A stretch of DNA of 64,000 bases from Candidatus Jettenia sp. (GTDB lineage Bacteria > Planctomycetota > Brocadiia > Brocadiales > Brocadiaceae): the NCBI GenBank assembly GCA_021650895.1, contig CP091278.1, positions 1,951,659-2,015,658 on the forward strand, read 5' to 3'. Each line of letters opens with the position of its first letter. The stretch's first letter is position 1. The notes beneath the pieces were generated by a model. That model was not told the DNA's origin. It saw only the letters and a program-made list of their open reading frames with translations, and did not search any database. A program made the translations under genes and the position numbers. Shown in pieces: positions 16,623-26,230 of this stretch.

Positions 16623-18665
16623 TTATTTTGCATGAGCAGCATGTGACTGGGCAATAATGGATTGCATGAGGTGAGCCGGGACGGCATCGTAATGGGAATG
16701 TTCCATGGTAAATGAGCCTTGCCCGGCGGTCATGGATTTCAGTTCAGCCTCATAGTTAGCTACGGACGATAAAGGAATGGCAGCACGCACGATTTGCAAA
16801 TCGCCCATAGATTCCATCCCTTTGATATGCCCGCGATGACTGGAAAGGTTCCCCGCAATTTCACCCATAAATTTCGTAGGAATAGTAACCTCGATATTTA
16901 CAACAGGCTCAAGGAGTACAGGTTTCGCATGATGAAAGGCATCCTGAAATGCATGTGAGGCCGCTATCTTGAAGGCTGCCTCGGAAGAGTCTACATCGTG
17001 ATAAGACCCATAGTGTAATCGCACCCGAAGGTCTACAATGGGGTGATGAATCAATATGCCCTTATCCAAAACCTCCCGAATACCTTTTTCCACAGCGGGG
17101 ATATATTGGCGCGGAATGGCTCCGCCTACAATCTCGTCCACAAATTCAAAGCCTGACCCCCTTGATAACGGTTCGATCTTGATATGAACCTCACCATACT
17201 GTCCGTGTCCTCCCGTCTGCTTCTTATGCTTATACTGTGCCTGGGCATTTGCGGTAATGGTCTCCTTATAGGGAATTTTTGGGATATGTGTCTCCACTTC
17301 AATTCCAAAGCGCCGTTTTAGCCGGCTTATCATAACGTTGAGATGGAGATTACTCATGCCGGTAACAACTAATTCATTCGTTAATGTGTCATGGGAGGTT
17401 CTAAAAGTTTTGTCTTCTTCAGTAAGCTTGTGGAGACATTCACTGATCTTTTTTTCCGCCCCTTTACTTTTCGGTATCACGGCTAACGAGGACATGGGGA
17501 CTGGGAATGTCATCCCGGGAAATTTTATAGGGTGTTTAGGATCGCAGATTGTATCAGATATATGTAAATCCTCTAGTTTTGATACCGCAATTATATCTCC
17601 TGGAATGGCCCTTAAGACTGGCCTCTGCTCCTTTCCAAAAACCCGGTAGATATGCCCAACCTTATCTATCTTCTTACTGGTCACATTATAAAATGATATC
17701 TCACCATCCAGCTTACCTGAGATAACCCTGAAATAATTTAATTTTCCTACAAAAGGATCAATGACAGATTTAAATACAAAGGCGCTGAAAGGGGCATTTT
17801 CAGAAACTTCCGGGGCGATTTCCTGATTGCTTTGTATATCAAGAGCAGTTCTCTTAACTCCCTCTAATGGAGAGGGAGAAAAGTTGGCTATAGCATCCAG
17901 TATTTCTTCAATCCCTAAGACTTTTTTGTTAGAGCAACAGAGAATAGGTACAATATGCCCGCTTGCAATAGCATTGATAAAGCAAGTTTGTAAAGATGCC
18001 GTGTCAATCTCTTTCCCATCGAGGTATTTTTCCATCAATGCATCATCATCGGAAACAACGGCTTCGATCAAGGTATCGTGCGCTGCATTCGCATTACCCA
18101 CAATCCCACCCGGCAAAGGGTCAGGTAATTCAAATACGTTAACAACACCCTGAAAATCATGGCCAGTTCCTATGGGCAAGACGAATGGTACACATCTATT
18201 TCCAAAAGTATCCTGGATAGACTTAATCAAGGCCTGGTAATCAATATTTTCGCTATCGATCTTTGTTATAACAAGTATCTTTCCAAGTTTTTTTTGGCAT
18301 GCAAGATCCCAAAGTTTTTTGGTATTGACTTGGATTCCATCCGGGGCGGATATAGTAATGAGGGCCGTTTCTGCGGCAACAAGAGAGGTGATTGTGTCTC
18401 GAATAAAATCAGGGTAACCAGGTGTATCAACAACGGTAATTTCACGTCCCTTCCAATTGAAGTGAAGGATGGAAGAGTCTATCGTATGCCTCTTTTCCTT
18501 TGCTTCAGCATCATAATCAGACACCGAAGTGCCGTCTTCTACACTACCGAGACGTGTAGTTGCGCCTGCTTTAAAAAGCATAGATTCTACCAGCGAAGTC
18601 TTCCCTGAAGCACCGTGCCCTAGGAATACAATGGTCCGAATGTCTTTTATCTCATACGGAATCAT
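16623..18665 (-). CDS. fusA: Elongation factor G-like translational GTPase
   Basis: 680 residues. The GTPase domain opens with the P-loop GHGASGKTSL (about 15-24), the G3 motif DTPGYPDF and the G4 motif TKID. The remainder follows EF-G domain order II-V, with GGHGQYGEVHI in domain IV. The short EF-G-like subgroup (often called FusA2 or EF-G2) has this form, and it is likely not the main EF-G, which would be in the str operon. A role in translocation, ribosome recycling or rescue is inferred from the family. It is upstream of nothing closely linked: hisA ends 177 nt before its start on the same strand. Confidence 0.85.
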   Translation of the reverse strand: MIPYEIKDIRTIVFLGHGASGKTSLVESMLFKAGATTRLGSVEDGTSVSDYDAEAKEKRHTIDSSILHFNWKGREITVVDTPGYPDFIRDTITSLVAAETALITISAPDGIQVNTKKLWDLACQKKLGKILVITKIDSENIDYQALIKSIQDTFGNRCVPFVLPIGTGHDFQGVVNVFELPDPLPGGIVGNANAAHDTLIEAVVSDDDALMEKYLDGKEIDTASLQTCFINAIASGHIVPILCCSNKKVLGIEEILDAIANFSPSPLEGVKRTALDIQSNQEIAPEVSENAPFSAFVFKSVIDPFVGKLNYFRVISGKLDGEISFYNVTSKKIDKVGHIYRVFGKEQRPVLRAIPGDIIAVSKLEDLHISDTICDPKHPIKFPGMTFPVPMSSLAVIPKSKGAEKKISECLHKLTEEDKTFRTSHDTLTNELVVTGMSNLHLNVMISRLKRRFGIEVETHIPKIPYKETITANAQAQYKHKKQTGGHGQYGEVHIKIEPLSRGSGFEFVDEIVGGAIPRQYIPAVEKGIREVLDKGILIHHPIVDLRVRLHYGSYHDVDSSEAAFKIAASHAFQDAFHHAKPVLLEPVVNIEVTIPTKFMGEIAGNLSSHRGHIKGMESMGDLQIVRAAIPLSSVANYEAELKSMTAGQGSFTMEHSHYDAVPAHLMQSIIAQSHAAHAK

Positions 18666-18842
18666 AGGTTACCCTCCAACACAAGGTGATTGGAATTATT
18701 ACCATAGTTCACCACAGATACTCACAGAATTTCACCAGATGAAAACCAGGATTCAGCATACAGAAAACCCATCGGTAGTATTCTGATTCTGGTTTCAACT
18801 ATACACCTTTTCCACGATATTCTGAGCTTTTCCGTGGTTCAC

Positions 18843-19565
18843 TTATGTATGCAGATTACATACCTGTTTTGCCTCAGAAAGTTTGATGTGTCCTGTATAC
18901 AAAGCTTTTCCAATAATCATACCAGCAATAGGTAATTTACTCAATGCTTCAACATCTTTCAATGATGAAATTCCACCAGAAGCAATAATGGGAGTTTTTA
19001 CTGTCATGAAAAGTTCCTGTAAACTCGAAATGTTAGGGCCTTGAAGCATACCGTCTTTTGAGATGTCTGTATAAATTATAACGCATGGTGATGCTTTTTC
19101 AATCTCCTGTGCAAAGGCCAAGGCTGTCCATTCGCACACAGAGGTCCATCCCTTAACAGCTACCTTACCATTTTTCGCATCGATCCCAATAGCAATACGG
19201 CCTGGGAATGTTGCACAAAGCTCATTCACCCATGATGGCGAGTCTATAGCTTTTGTCCCTATAATCACACGATCTATGCCTAAATCAAGGACCATTTTGA
19301 TAGTCTGGGTTGTCCTCAAGCCACCGCCGAACTCAATAGGGATTTTTACCTGTTTGATAATTTGCTCTACAATATTCAGATTTTTCGGGGTGCCTTCAAA
19401 AGCCCCATCGAGATCCACCACGTGCAGATAATCTGCGCCCTGATCCTGCCACGACTTGGCCACATCGACAGGATTATCGGAAAAGATCGTTTCGGCATCC
19501 TTCTGCCCTTGTGTTAGCCGTACGCATTTACCACCTTTTAAGTCTATCGCTGGAATGATAAGCAT
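18843..19565 (-). CDS. hisA: HisA, ProFAR isomerase
   Basis: 240 residues, the normal length of the (beta/alpha)8 enzyme. The start MLIIPAIDLKGGKCVRL holds the first catalytic Asp. FGGGLRT (phosphate binding), VIIGTKA, and IYTDISKDGMLQGPN with the second catalytic Asp are all present, as is IASGGISS. It converts ProFAR to PRFAR in histidine synthesis. hisH lies upstream on the same strand, but 250 nt containing a dispersed repeat separate them. Confidence 0.95.
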   Translation of the reverse strand: MLIIPAIDLKGGKCVRLTQGQKDAETIFSDNPVDVAKSWQDQGADYLHVVDLDGAFEGTPKNLNIVEQIIKQVKIPIEFGGGLRTTQTIKMVLDLGIDRVIIGTKAIDSPSWVNELCATFPGRIAIGIDAKNGKVAVKGWTSVCEWTALAFAQEIEKASPCVIIYTDISKDGMLQGPNISSLQELFMTVKTPIIASGGISSLKDVEALSKLPIAGMIIGKALYTGHIKLSEAKQVCNLHT

Positions 19566-19586
19566 ATATATACCTTAAACCAAAAC

Positions 19587-19803
19587 AAATACTATTTAAA
19601 TTAGATTGGGTTTTAAACGGCAAAACTCAACGACTTTTCTTTTTACCCACCCCTAAATCCCCTCCCAGGAGGGGACTTTTTATTCCCCTCTTGGGAGGGG
19701 TTAGGGGTGGGTTCATTCCCCTGGAGAGACGCAACATCTTGCGTCTCTCCAATTGGGGTTAGGAATGTGTCAACAGCATAATGAAAAACTTTGAATTTCC
19801 TAT
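19587..19803. repeat. ~215-bp dispersed repeat (inverted copy at 26636-26845)
   Basis: Contains ACCCACCCCTAAATCCCCTC and its near-complement GAGGGGTTAGGGGTGGGTTC, plus the GAGACGCAACATCTTGCGTCTC palindrome. The same block, reversed, is found at 26636-26845, including the outer TTGGGTTTTAAA and the CATAATGAAAAACTTTGAA segments. It sits in the hisH-hisA gap and may attenuate transcription into hisA. Confidence 0.8.
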
Positions 19804-19815
19804 CCATTAAAACAA

Positions 19816-20439
19816 CTATAAATTACCAAAGTTTTTCAGTATAGTCAGCCCGTTCTCCTGGCTTTTTTCAGGATGAAATTGCGTTGCGAAGATGTTCTTA
19901 TGCCATACCATAGAGGTAAAGCGAATACCATATTCTGTCTCCGTGGCAACAACATTTTCATCTTCCGGGCAAACATAATAAGAATGTACAAAATACATAT
20001 AGGCATTATCAGGTATATCTTTCAGGATAGGGATATTTTCCTTTTTAAATTTGATCTGATTCCAGCCCATGTGTGGGATCTTCAATTCCGCATTTTTCTC
20101 ATTTTCAGAAAAATCAAAGCGAATAACCTTGCCGGGAATAACGCCTAAACCCTTATGTTCACCATCCTCGTACCCCAGGGAAAACAATAATTGTAAACCG
20201 AGACATATGCCCAGAAATGGCTTGCCGGATTGGATCCAATCCACAATTGGCTCAATAAGCCCTCTTTGCTTCAAGCCCTCCATGGCATCCTGGAAGGCGC
20301 CAACTCCGGGAACTACGAGCTTATCCGCATGTTTGAATTCTGCAAAATTATCAGTAACCTTTACATCAAAGCCGAAGCGTTCAAAACCCTTTTCTACACT
20401 ACGAAGATTTCCCATACCATAATCTACAATCATAATCAT
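19816..20439 (-). CDS. hisH: HisH, glutaminase subunit of imidazole glycerol phosphate synthase
   Basis: 207 residues. The class I glutamine amidotransferase signature is complete: PGVGAF oxyanion strand, nucleophile Cys in GICLGLQLL, and the His/Glu pair in QFHPEKSQ. It supplies ammonia to HisF for imidazole glycerol phosphate and AICAR. The gene begins 8 nt after the OmpA-type lipoprotein gene. Either [11 protein letters not shown] or the inner MIVDYGMGN is a possible start. HisF is not in the window. Confidence 0.95.
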   Translation of the reverse strand: MIMIVDYGMGNLRSVEKGFERFGFDVKVTDNFAEFKHADKLVVPGVGAFQDAMEGLKQRGLIEPIVDWIQSGKPFLGICLGLQLLFSLGYEDGEHKGLGVIPGKVIRFDFSENEKNAELKIPHMGWNQIKFKKENIPILKDIPDNAYMYFVHSYYVCPEDENVVATETEYGIRFTSMVWHKNIFATQFHPEKSQENGLTILKNFGNL

Positions 20440-20447
20440 AGGAAATT

Positions 20448-21098
20448 CTACCCACCGCTTCTTGGTACTATAACAAACTCTACACGACGGTTTTTCGCCT
20501 TACCGGTTTTTGATCTATTATCTGACACAGGCTGATATTGTCCAAAACCGGCAATGTAAACCTTTGTGGGGGAAACGCCGCATTCCTCTACCATATAATG
20601 AAGAACAGCAGTAGCCCTTGCTGCCGATAGCTCCCAATTTGACTTATATTTATCCTTTTGCTTATTAATAGGCTCATTATCGGTATGACCTTCAATCCTG
20701 ACTATTTCATTCGGTACCTCACTCTTAAGCACCTGAGATATCTTCCTGAGTGTTGCTTTGGATTGAGGGCGTAATGTCGTTTTCCCTGAATCAAATAATA
20801 TGGTACCTGGCAGCGATATAGAAACAGCGCCATTTTTTATCCTCGTGGTTGCCCCGGTGCCTTTTAATTTAGCCTCAAGTTCCCTTCTTGAGTTCTCCAG
20901 CCGGCTCAACTCATGTTCATACATGCCAACCTTCGAAGATAACTCGGCATTCTCCTGTTGCAAACCTGATACATCTTCGTTTAATTGCTGATTTTCCTGC
21001 CGCAACCTCTTCGTCTCAGCGCAACCAGCGCCTATGGCCAGCATTCCAAAAATTCCAAATAAATAAAAACCCCGTACAATACCACGTTTTCCCAACAT
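20448..21098 (-). CDS. OmpA/Pal-type peptidoglycan-binding lipoprotein
   Basis: 216 residues. The lipobox LAIGAGC places the lipidated cysteine at residue 26. A coiled coil spans about 30-80 ([19 protein letters not shown]...). The C-terminal OmpA domain (about 100-210) has [14 protein letters not shown], the EGHTDNEPI motif and [10 protein letters not shown]. Anchored by its lipid in a membrane, it would hold peptidoglycan. The coiled coil before the OmpA domain makes it look like a spacer-type envelope lipoprotein. It is transcribed just upstream of hisH. Confidence 0.88.
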   Translation of the reverse strand: MLGKRGIVRGFYLFGIFGMLAIGAGCAETKRLRQENQQLNEDVSGLQQENAELSSKVGMYEHELSRLENSRRELEAKLKGTGATTRIKNGAVSISLPGTILFDSGKTTLRPQSKATLRKISQVLKSEVPNEIVRIEGHTDNEPINKQKDKYKSNWELSAARATAVLHYMVEECGVSPTKVYIAGFGQYQPVSDNRSKTGKAKNRRVEFVIVPRSGG

Positions 21099-21208
21099 AT
21101 ACCTCTCCCCCCTTCTTATTGAATCTTATCATGATGCTTGTAATAACAACCGAAATCGTACATTACAAAGTCATACAGGCTTTTTTTCCTGATTTATCCA
21201 GGTAATAT

Positions 21209-22033
21209 TTATGAATGAAACCCTGTAAACAATACAGAGAAAATTTGAATATAGTCATTAACAATTTTTATAAAATAATCTTGAATGAGAATACATACGA
21301 GCGTAGCCAGCGATAAAAACGGTCCGTAAGGAATCAGATGGCTTTTCTTAATTAAGAGCACAGGAATAGCCATGAGGATCCCAAAAAATGGTGCAACAAA
21401 AAAGATCGTTACCGATAGCTTCCAGCCAACAATTCCTCCTACCATGCACATAAGCTTCACGTCTCCAAAGCCCATAGCTTCTTTCTTAAACACCATTTTT
21501 CCCAGCACACTGCAGAGATATATCAAACCACCACCAACGAACAACCCGATCAGAGATGCAATCAATGCATCTAACCGGCTGATATCAACAAGTGAAAAAT
21601 TTCTCAGGGTATGCCGCGCATTATGTAAATCCGGACATATCACACTCAAAATAAGCGCAAGTGGAATGCCTACAAACGTAACCTCATTAGGAATGATAAA
21701 TAACTCAAGATCTACAAAGGCCGATATAATCAGAGCACAACAAAGAACTATATAACCAATAAGAACGCAGGGGGATTCGTGCCTGGACTGTATAAAAACA
21801 TAATACAGGTGCACAAATACATACCCTGTCAGTAATTCTACGAGCAAGTAACGTACTGATATTTTTGCCTTACAAGTCCGGCATCGCCCCCATAACAGTA
21901 GGTAACTGAGTACAGGGATATTATCATACCACCTGATGGGTGTATGACAACCCGGACAAACCGAACGGGATAGTAGCAAGGATTCTTTCCGGGGAATCCG
22001 ATAGATACAGACATTCAGGAAACTGCCTATCAT
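21209..22033 (-). CDS. pilD: Prepilin peptidase (leader peptidase and N-methyltransferase)
   Basis: At least 274 residues. The cytosolic zinc loop has CPGC and CRTC pairs. The aspartyl-protease residues are in the SAFVDLELFIIPNE region and in GFGDVKLM. Several hydrophobic helices follow. It cleaves and methylates type IV prepilins or type II pseudopilins. The first ATG (22033) gives MIGSFLNVCIYR, but the reading frame stays open upstream and encodes NPLVIFFILGL, the rest of a normal first membrane helix. There is no ATG, GTG or TTG there before a stop codon, so either a rare start (CTG/ATT) or a shortened helix must be assumed. Confidence 0.88.
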   Translation of the reverse strand: MIGSFLNVCIYRIPRKESLLLSRSVCPGCHTPIRWYDNIPVLSYLLLWGRCRTCKAKISVRYLLVELLTGYVFVHLYYVFIQSRHESPCVLIGYIVLCCALIISAFVDLELFIIPNEVTFVGIPLALILSVICPDLHNARHTLRNFSLVDISRLDALIASLIGLFVGGGLIYLCSVLGKMVFKKEAMGFGDVKLMCMVGGIVGWKLSVTIFFVAPFFGILMAIPVLLIKKSHLIPYGPFLSLATLVCILIQDYFIKIVNDYIQIFSVLFTGFHS

Positions 22034-22265
22034 AAGCCCCAGGATAAAAAATATAACTAACGGATTCGAATCAATTCCATCCAGGAAATCTTTACGGATA
22101 CCGATACCCCTTTAAGACAACATCTGTTTCAAATATGTTAACCAAAATAATTTAGGAATACTATCAAAACGGATTGGCAATTGCAAGACGAAAAGCCTTA
22201 TATCAATTCCGTAAATATCAGGAATTACGCCTTATAACGATGCTTTTATGTGTTTCGTAATTATC

Positions 22266-22293
22266 TTGAATATACGAGATTTTATGTTACACT
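22266..22293 (+). promoter_or_regulatory. Possible glgC promoter
   Basis: TTGAAT at 22266-22271 and TACACT at 22288-22293 are separated by 16 nt and lie about 63 nt before the glgC start, in the divergent region between pilD and glgC. Match to consensus is moderate. Confidence 0.35.
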
Positions 22294-22355
22294 ATTTTTG
22301 GAATTCCCGTTTAGAAAACTACATGAGAAAAGTATAGGTTAAGCGAACAAGATAT

Positions 22356-23636
22356 ATGGATAATGTAATTTCTGTAATCCTTGGTGGAGGACGCGGTACA
22401 CGGCTTTACCCCTTAACAAAAGAGAGATCAAAGCCTGCGGTTCCTCTTGCCGGTAAATATAGAATCATCGATATTCCTATCAGCAACTGTTTAAATTCTT
22501 ATTTAAATAAAATTTATGTACTCACACAATTCAATTCAGCATCTCTCCACAGGCATATAACAAGGGCATATAAATTTGATAATTTCTCCAAAGGTTTTAT
22601 TGAAATCCTGGCGGCAAATCAAACCATAGAAAGTATGAATTGGTATCAGGGCACGGCTGACGCTGTCCGGCAAAACCTGCGCTTCTTCAATCAACCCAAC
22701 ATTGATCTTGTTTTGATACTTTCCGGTGATCAGTTGTATAGGATGAACTATCAGGAAATCATCAAAGAGCATATCAGGACGGGCGCAGAAGTAACCGTCT
22801 CGGCAATTCCGGCAGAGAGAACGCAAGCTGAACATTTAGGTATTTTAAAGGTAGATGAACAAGGACGTATTATTGATTTTTCTGAAAAACCAAAAGACGA
22901 GAATATTATTGACGCTTTTTCCGTAAGCCCATCCGTTTTTGACAGGCATGGTATCAAAGCCGGGGACCGTACCCTTTTAGCTTCGATGGGTATTTATATA
23001 TTCAACCTCGACGTGCTGAATACGATATTAAAAGAAACCCGTAAATCAGATTTTGGCAAAGAAATCATCCCTGATATTATCAAAAAGAGGCGGGTATGCG
23101 CTTATTTTTTTGACGGCTATTGGGAGGACATCGGAACAATAAAATCATTTTATGAAGCAAATCTGAAACTCGGTTCTCCCAGCCCCAGTTTTGATCTCTA
23201 TGATGAAAAGGCGCCAATCTACACCAACCCACTTTTTTTGCCAGGCTCTCTTATTAACTCATGCAAAATCAGCCATTCCATTATCTCTGATGGTTGCTTT
23301 ATCAACGATGCAGAGATACAAAACTGTGTGATCGGTATCAGAAGTATCATTGGAAAAAATACCCGTATTCAAAATTCCATCATTATGGGCGCAGATTATT
23401 ATGAATCAGCATCTCATATCCGGACAAACCGATTTAAAAAAATACCAAACATAGGCATAGGTGACAATTCCTGTATAGAAGGTGCCATCATCGATAAGAA
23501 TGTACACATCGGAGAAAATGTCACGATAAAAAACGCAAACAATATTGAACAGCTCGATGCAGAAAATTATATGATCCGCGATCATATCGTAATTGTACCG
23601 AAAGGCAGTGTTATACCATCAAATACTGCCATATAG
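22356..23636 (+). CDS. glgC: Glucose-1-phosphate adenylyltransferase
   Basis: 426 residues. The nucleotide-binding loop GGGRGTRLYPLT (about residues 10-21) and KPAVPLAGKYRIIDIPISN are diagnostic of ADP-glucose pyrophosphorylase. The C-terminal part is a left-handed beta-helix typical for the family. It makes ADP-glucose for glycogen synthesis, and homologues are allosterically controlled. It is monocistronic or leads murJ by 129 nt. Anammox bacteria store glycogen, which fits the gene's presence (established for the group, not from this window). Confidence 0.95.
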   Translation: MDNVISVILGGGRGTRLYPLTKERSKPAVPLAGKYRIIDIPISNCLNSYLNKIYVLTQFNSASLHRHITRAYKFDNFSKGFIEILAANQTIESMNWYQGTADAVRQNLRFFNQPNIDLVLILSGDQLYRMNYQEIIKEHIRTGAEVTVSAIPAERTQAEHLGILKVDEQGRIIDFSEKPKDENIIDAFSVSPSVFDRHGIKAGDRTLLASMGIYIFNLDVLNTILKETRKSDFGKEIIPDIIKKRRVCAYFFDGYWEDIGTIKSFYEANLKLGSPSPSFDLYDEKAPIYTNPLFLPGSLINSCKISHSIISDGCFINDAEIQNCVIGIRSIIGKNTRIQNSIIMGADYYESASHIRTNRFKKIPNIGIGDNSCIEGAIIDKNVHIGENVTIKNANNIEQLDAENYMIRDHIVIVPKGSVIPSNTAI

Positions 23637-23765
23637 CTTCTTGCTGCCAAAACCCATGAGAATTGCAAAAATTCAGAGATGCAGAGGAAATATAGAACTC
23701 ATAAATTCTCATATCACAGCCTTAACAATTTCCTTCTTATTTAACAAATATTCAATACATCAAAT

Positions 23766-25385
23766 ATGTCAGGTCCATATAATCTATTCCGCTCAGTAAG
23801 AATTATCAGTGTTTGCACCTTCTTAAGCCGTGTGCTTGGTCTTGTAAGAGACATGATATGTGCTAGCATTTTTGGAACAAGCATGGTGTGGGACGCCTTT
23901 ACGGTTGCCTTTAAAATCCCCAATCTCTTCAGACGTCTCTTTGGAGAAGGTGCCCTCAGTGCAGCCTTTATTCCCATCTTTACAGAGCAGATTGAAAAAC
24001 ACGGCAAGGCAGAGGCATGGAAGTTTGCAAATATCATTGCCACATTACTCATCATTATTCTGGGAGGAATCGTCTTACTCGGTGAAGTATCTTTCTTTGC
24101 AATTCCTAAAATATTTCAGATACAAGAAAAATGGCAGCTCATCTATAAACTGCTCGTTATTATGTTCCCCTACGTTTTATTTATTTGCCTGGTGGCCTTT
24201 ATCGGTTCTGTCCTGAATACCATCCATCACTTTTTCATGCCTGCATTCGCTCCGGTTGTTATGAATGTCTGCTGGATTTTAGGGGCAGCTTTATCTCCTT
24301 ATACAGGAAATACCCTGGAAAAGATGATCTATGCCGTCGCCATCTCAACATTCTTGTCAGGACTGATTCAAATATTTATTCACATCCCTACACTTCGCAG
24401 GAAAGAGTTATACTATCGGTTTATACCCCAATTCTCACATCCTGGACTGAAACTGGTTTTGACCCGTATGGCGCCCATTGTCTTTGGATTAGCCGTTGTT
24501 CAAATCAACGTGTTACTTGATAGTGTCATTGCTGTTGGATTTGCCGCTCCTCAGGACAGACCTGCTTATTTCAACTTTGCAGGAATGAGCATTCATTTCC
24601 CGCTTAAGATTGGCGCTGCATCCGTTTTGTACTATAGCGACCGGCTTATCCAATTCCCTCTGGGTGTGTTTGGCATTGCCATGGCTACGGCTGTATTCCC
24701 TCTCTTTTCCACCCATGCAGTACGAGAGGACTGGAATAATTTTTCAACTACCTTCAATAAGGCATTAAAATTTATCCTCTTTATCGGCATCCCCGCATCT
24801 CTGGGGATTATTATGCTTCGGGAACCTATCATCGATCTTCTGTACCGGCGGAACCAATTTGATGCGGAATCTGCTTACCGGACATCGCGGGTTGTTTTCT
24901 TCTATGCTATAGGAATATGGGCATACTGCGGCTTACATGTATTAATTCGCGCATTTTATTCAGTGAAAGACACCGTTACTCCGGTAAAAGTTGGCGCAAT
25001 GTGTGTTGGTCTAAATCTTATTCTCAACCTTTCACTCATCTGGGTATTGCAGGAAGGTGGTTTAGCCCTCTCCACTGCTGTCAGCGCTATTGTTCAAATT
25101 ATTATCCTAACCATCATATTACAAAAAAGACTTCGCATTAAGATAGAGAATGAAGTCGTTCTCTCATTACAAAAGACGGTAATTGCCTCCATAGCAATGG
25201 CATTTACCTGCTGGTTTGTCCTCAAAATATTTCCCGACCTGGACGGAAGTGGCAGCCTGTACTTTAAAGGACTTCGACTTTTTGTACCTATGTTATCTGC
25301 ATGCGCAGCGTTCTCCGTAACCTCTTTCCTGCTCAAATCAGAAGAGTTCGGAGAGATGGTTCGATTGTCCTTGAGAAAAATATAA
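23766..25385 (+). CDS. murJ: Lipid II flippase MurJ (MviN)
   Basis: 539 residues with about 14 hydrophobic segments and the MurJ opening (SRVLGLVRDMICASIFG, then WDAFTVAFKIPNLFRRLFGEGALS). Other conserved stretches are QFPLGVFGIAMATAVFP and RAFYSVKDTVTPVK. It flips lipid II across the inner membrane for peptidoglycan synthesis. Planctomycetes were long thought to lack peptidoglycan, but anammox species do make it (established). The start has little Shine-Dalgarno signal; ATG at 23766 is the only reasonable one. Confidence 0.93.
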   Translation: MSGPYNLFRSVRIISVCTFLSRVLGLVRDMICASIFGTSMVWDAFTVAFKIPNLFRRLFGEGALSAAFIPIFTEQIEKHGKAEAWKFANIIATLLIIILGGIVLLGEVSFFAIPKIFQIQEKWQLIYKLLVIMFPYVLFICLVAFIGSVLNTIHHFFMPAFAPVVMNVCWILGAALSPYTGNTLEKMIYAVAISTFLSGLIQIFIHIPTLRRKELYYRFIPQFSHPGLKLVLTRMAPIVFGLAVVQINVLLDSVIAVGFAAPQDRPAYFNFAGMSIHFPLKIGAASVLYYSDRLIQFPLGVFGIAMATAVFPLFSTHAVREDWNNFSTTFNKALKFILFIGIPASLGIIMLREPIIDLLYRRNQFDAESAYRTSRVVFFYAIGIWAYCGLHVLIRAFYSVKDTVTPVKVGAMCVGLNLILNLSLIWVLQEGGLALSTAVSAIVQIIILTIILQKRLRIKIENEVVLSLQKTVIASIAMAFTCWFVLKIFPDLDGSGSLYFKGLRLFVPMLSACAAFSVTSFLLKSEEFGEMVRLSLRKI

Positions 25386-25531
25386 AGCCACATCCTCTAT
25401 AATTATACCCCTGGCAACTTCGTAATTACACAAGATGCAGGAATTTATTCATTTTTTATTTTTTTCGGTTCTGGCGGAATATGTGTATCATTTTCATTGA
25501 CACATTCCGCTATACCGATTATATTCGTACT

Positions 25532-26230
25532 ATGAAAGAAATGAAGCCAATACCTTATAGACACAGACCTAGGGGTTTAACTATTCTCTACGAAGACCAG
25601 GATATTATTGTCATCGATAAAAGCGCTGGTTTATTAACAGTAAAAGCAACGTATGAAAAAGAAAAAACAGCTCATCACATTCTAACCAACTACATACGTA
25701 AGGGCAGCTTTAAATCAAAAAAACAACTTTTTGTCGTGCATCGATTGGATCGTGACACTTCTGGTGTTCTTGTGTTTGCCAAGAGTCCTGAAGCCAAAGA
25801 GAATCTTAAACTGCAATGGAAAGGTGTTAAGAAAAAATATGTAGCAGTGGTTCATGGAATATTAACTGAAAAAAGCGGGACAATCGCTTCATATTTAGCT
25901 GAAAACGAGGATTATGAGGTTTTTTCAGTTAAGAATTCGAGAAAAGGGGAATTGGCAAAAACCCGTTATAAAGTGTTGAAAGAAGCAAAAAGATTTAGCT
26001 TACTTGAAATTGAATTATTAACAGGCAAAAAAAACCAGATACGGGTTCATTTCTCTGAGAAAGGACATCCACTCGTTGGTGATGATAAATACGGTAAGAA
26101 AGGCGAGCCGAAGAGCCGTCTAGCCCTTCATTCACACTATCTAACGTTTAAACATCCACACACCGGCAAAGAGCTAACCTTTGAGGCCGAAGTTCCTGGT
26201 TTCTTTAAAAGCTATTTTGATGAGACATAA
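25532..26230 (+). CDS. RluA-family RNA pseudouridine synthase
   Basis: 233 residues from ATG 25532. An in-frame ATG at 25481 would add 17 residues with no conserved content, so the later start is preferred. The catalytic motif VHRLDRDTSGVLVFAK contains the Asp nucleophile. ILYEDQDIIVIDKSAGLLT is the usual N-terminal strand pair, and LLTGKKNQIRVHFSEKGHPL the usual C-terminal motif. No S4 domain is present, so it is nearest to short RluA-type enzymes. The target uridine (rRNA or tRNA) cannot be told. Confidence 0.85.
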   Translation: MKEMKPIPYRHRPRGLTILYEDQDIIVIDKSAGLLTVKATYEKEKTAHHILTNYIRKGSFKSKKQLFVVHRLDRDTSGVLVFAKSPEAKENLKLQWKGVKKKYVAVVHGILTEKSGTIASYLAENEDYEVFSVKNSRKGELAKTRYKVLKEAKRFSLLEIELLTGKKNQIRVHFSEKGHPLVGDDKYGKKGEPKSRLALHSHYLTFKHPHTGKELTFEAEVPGFFKSYFDET

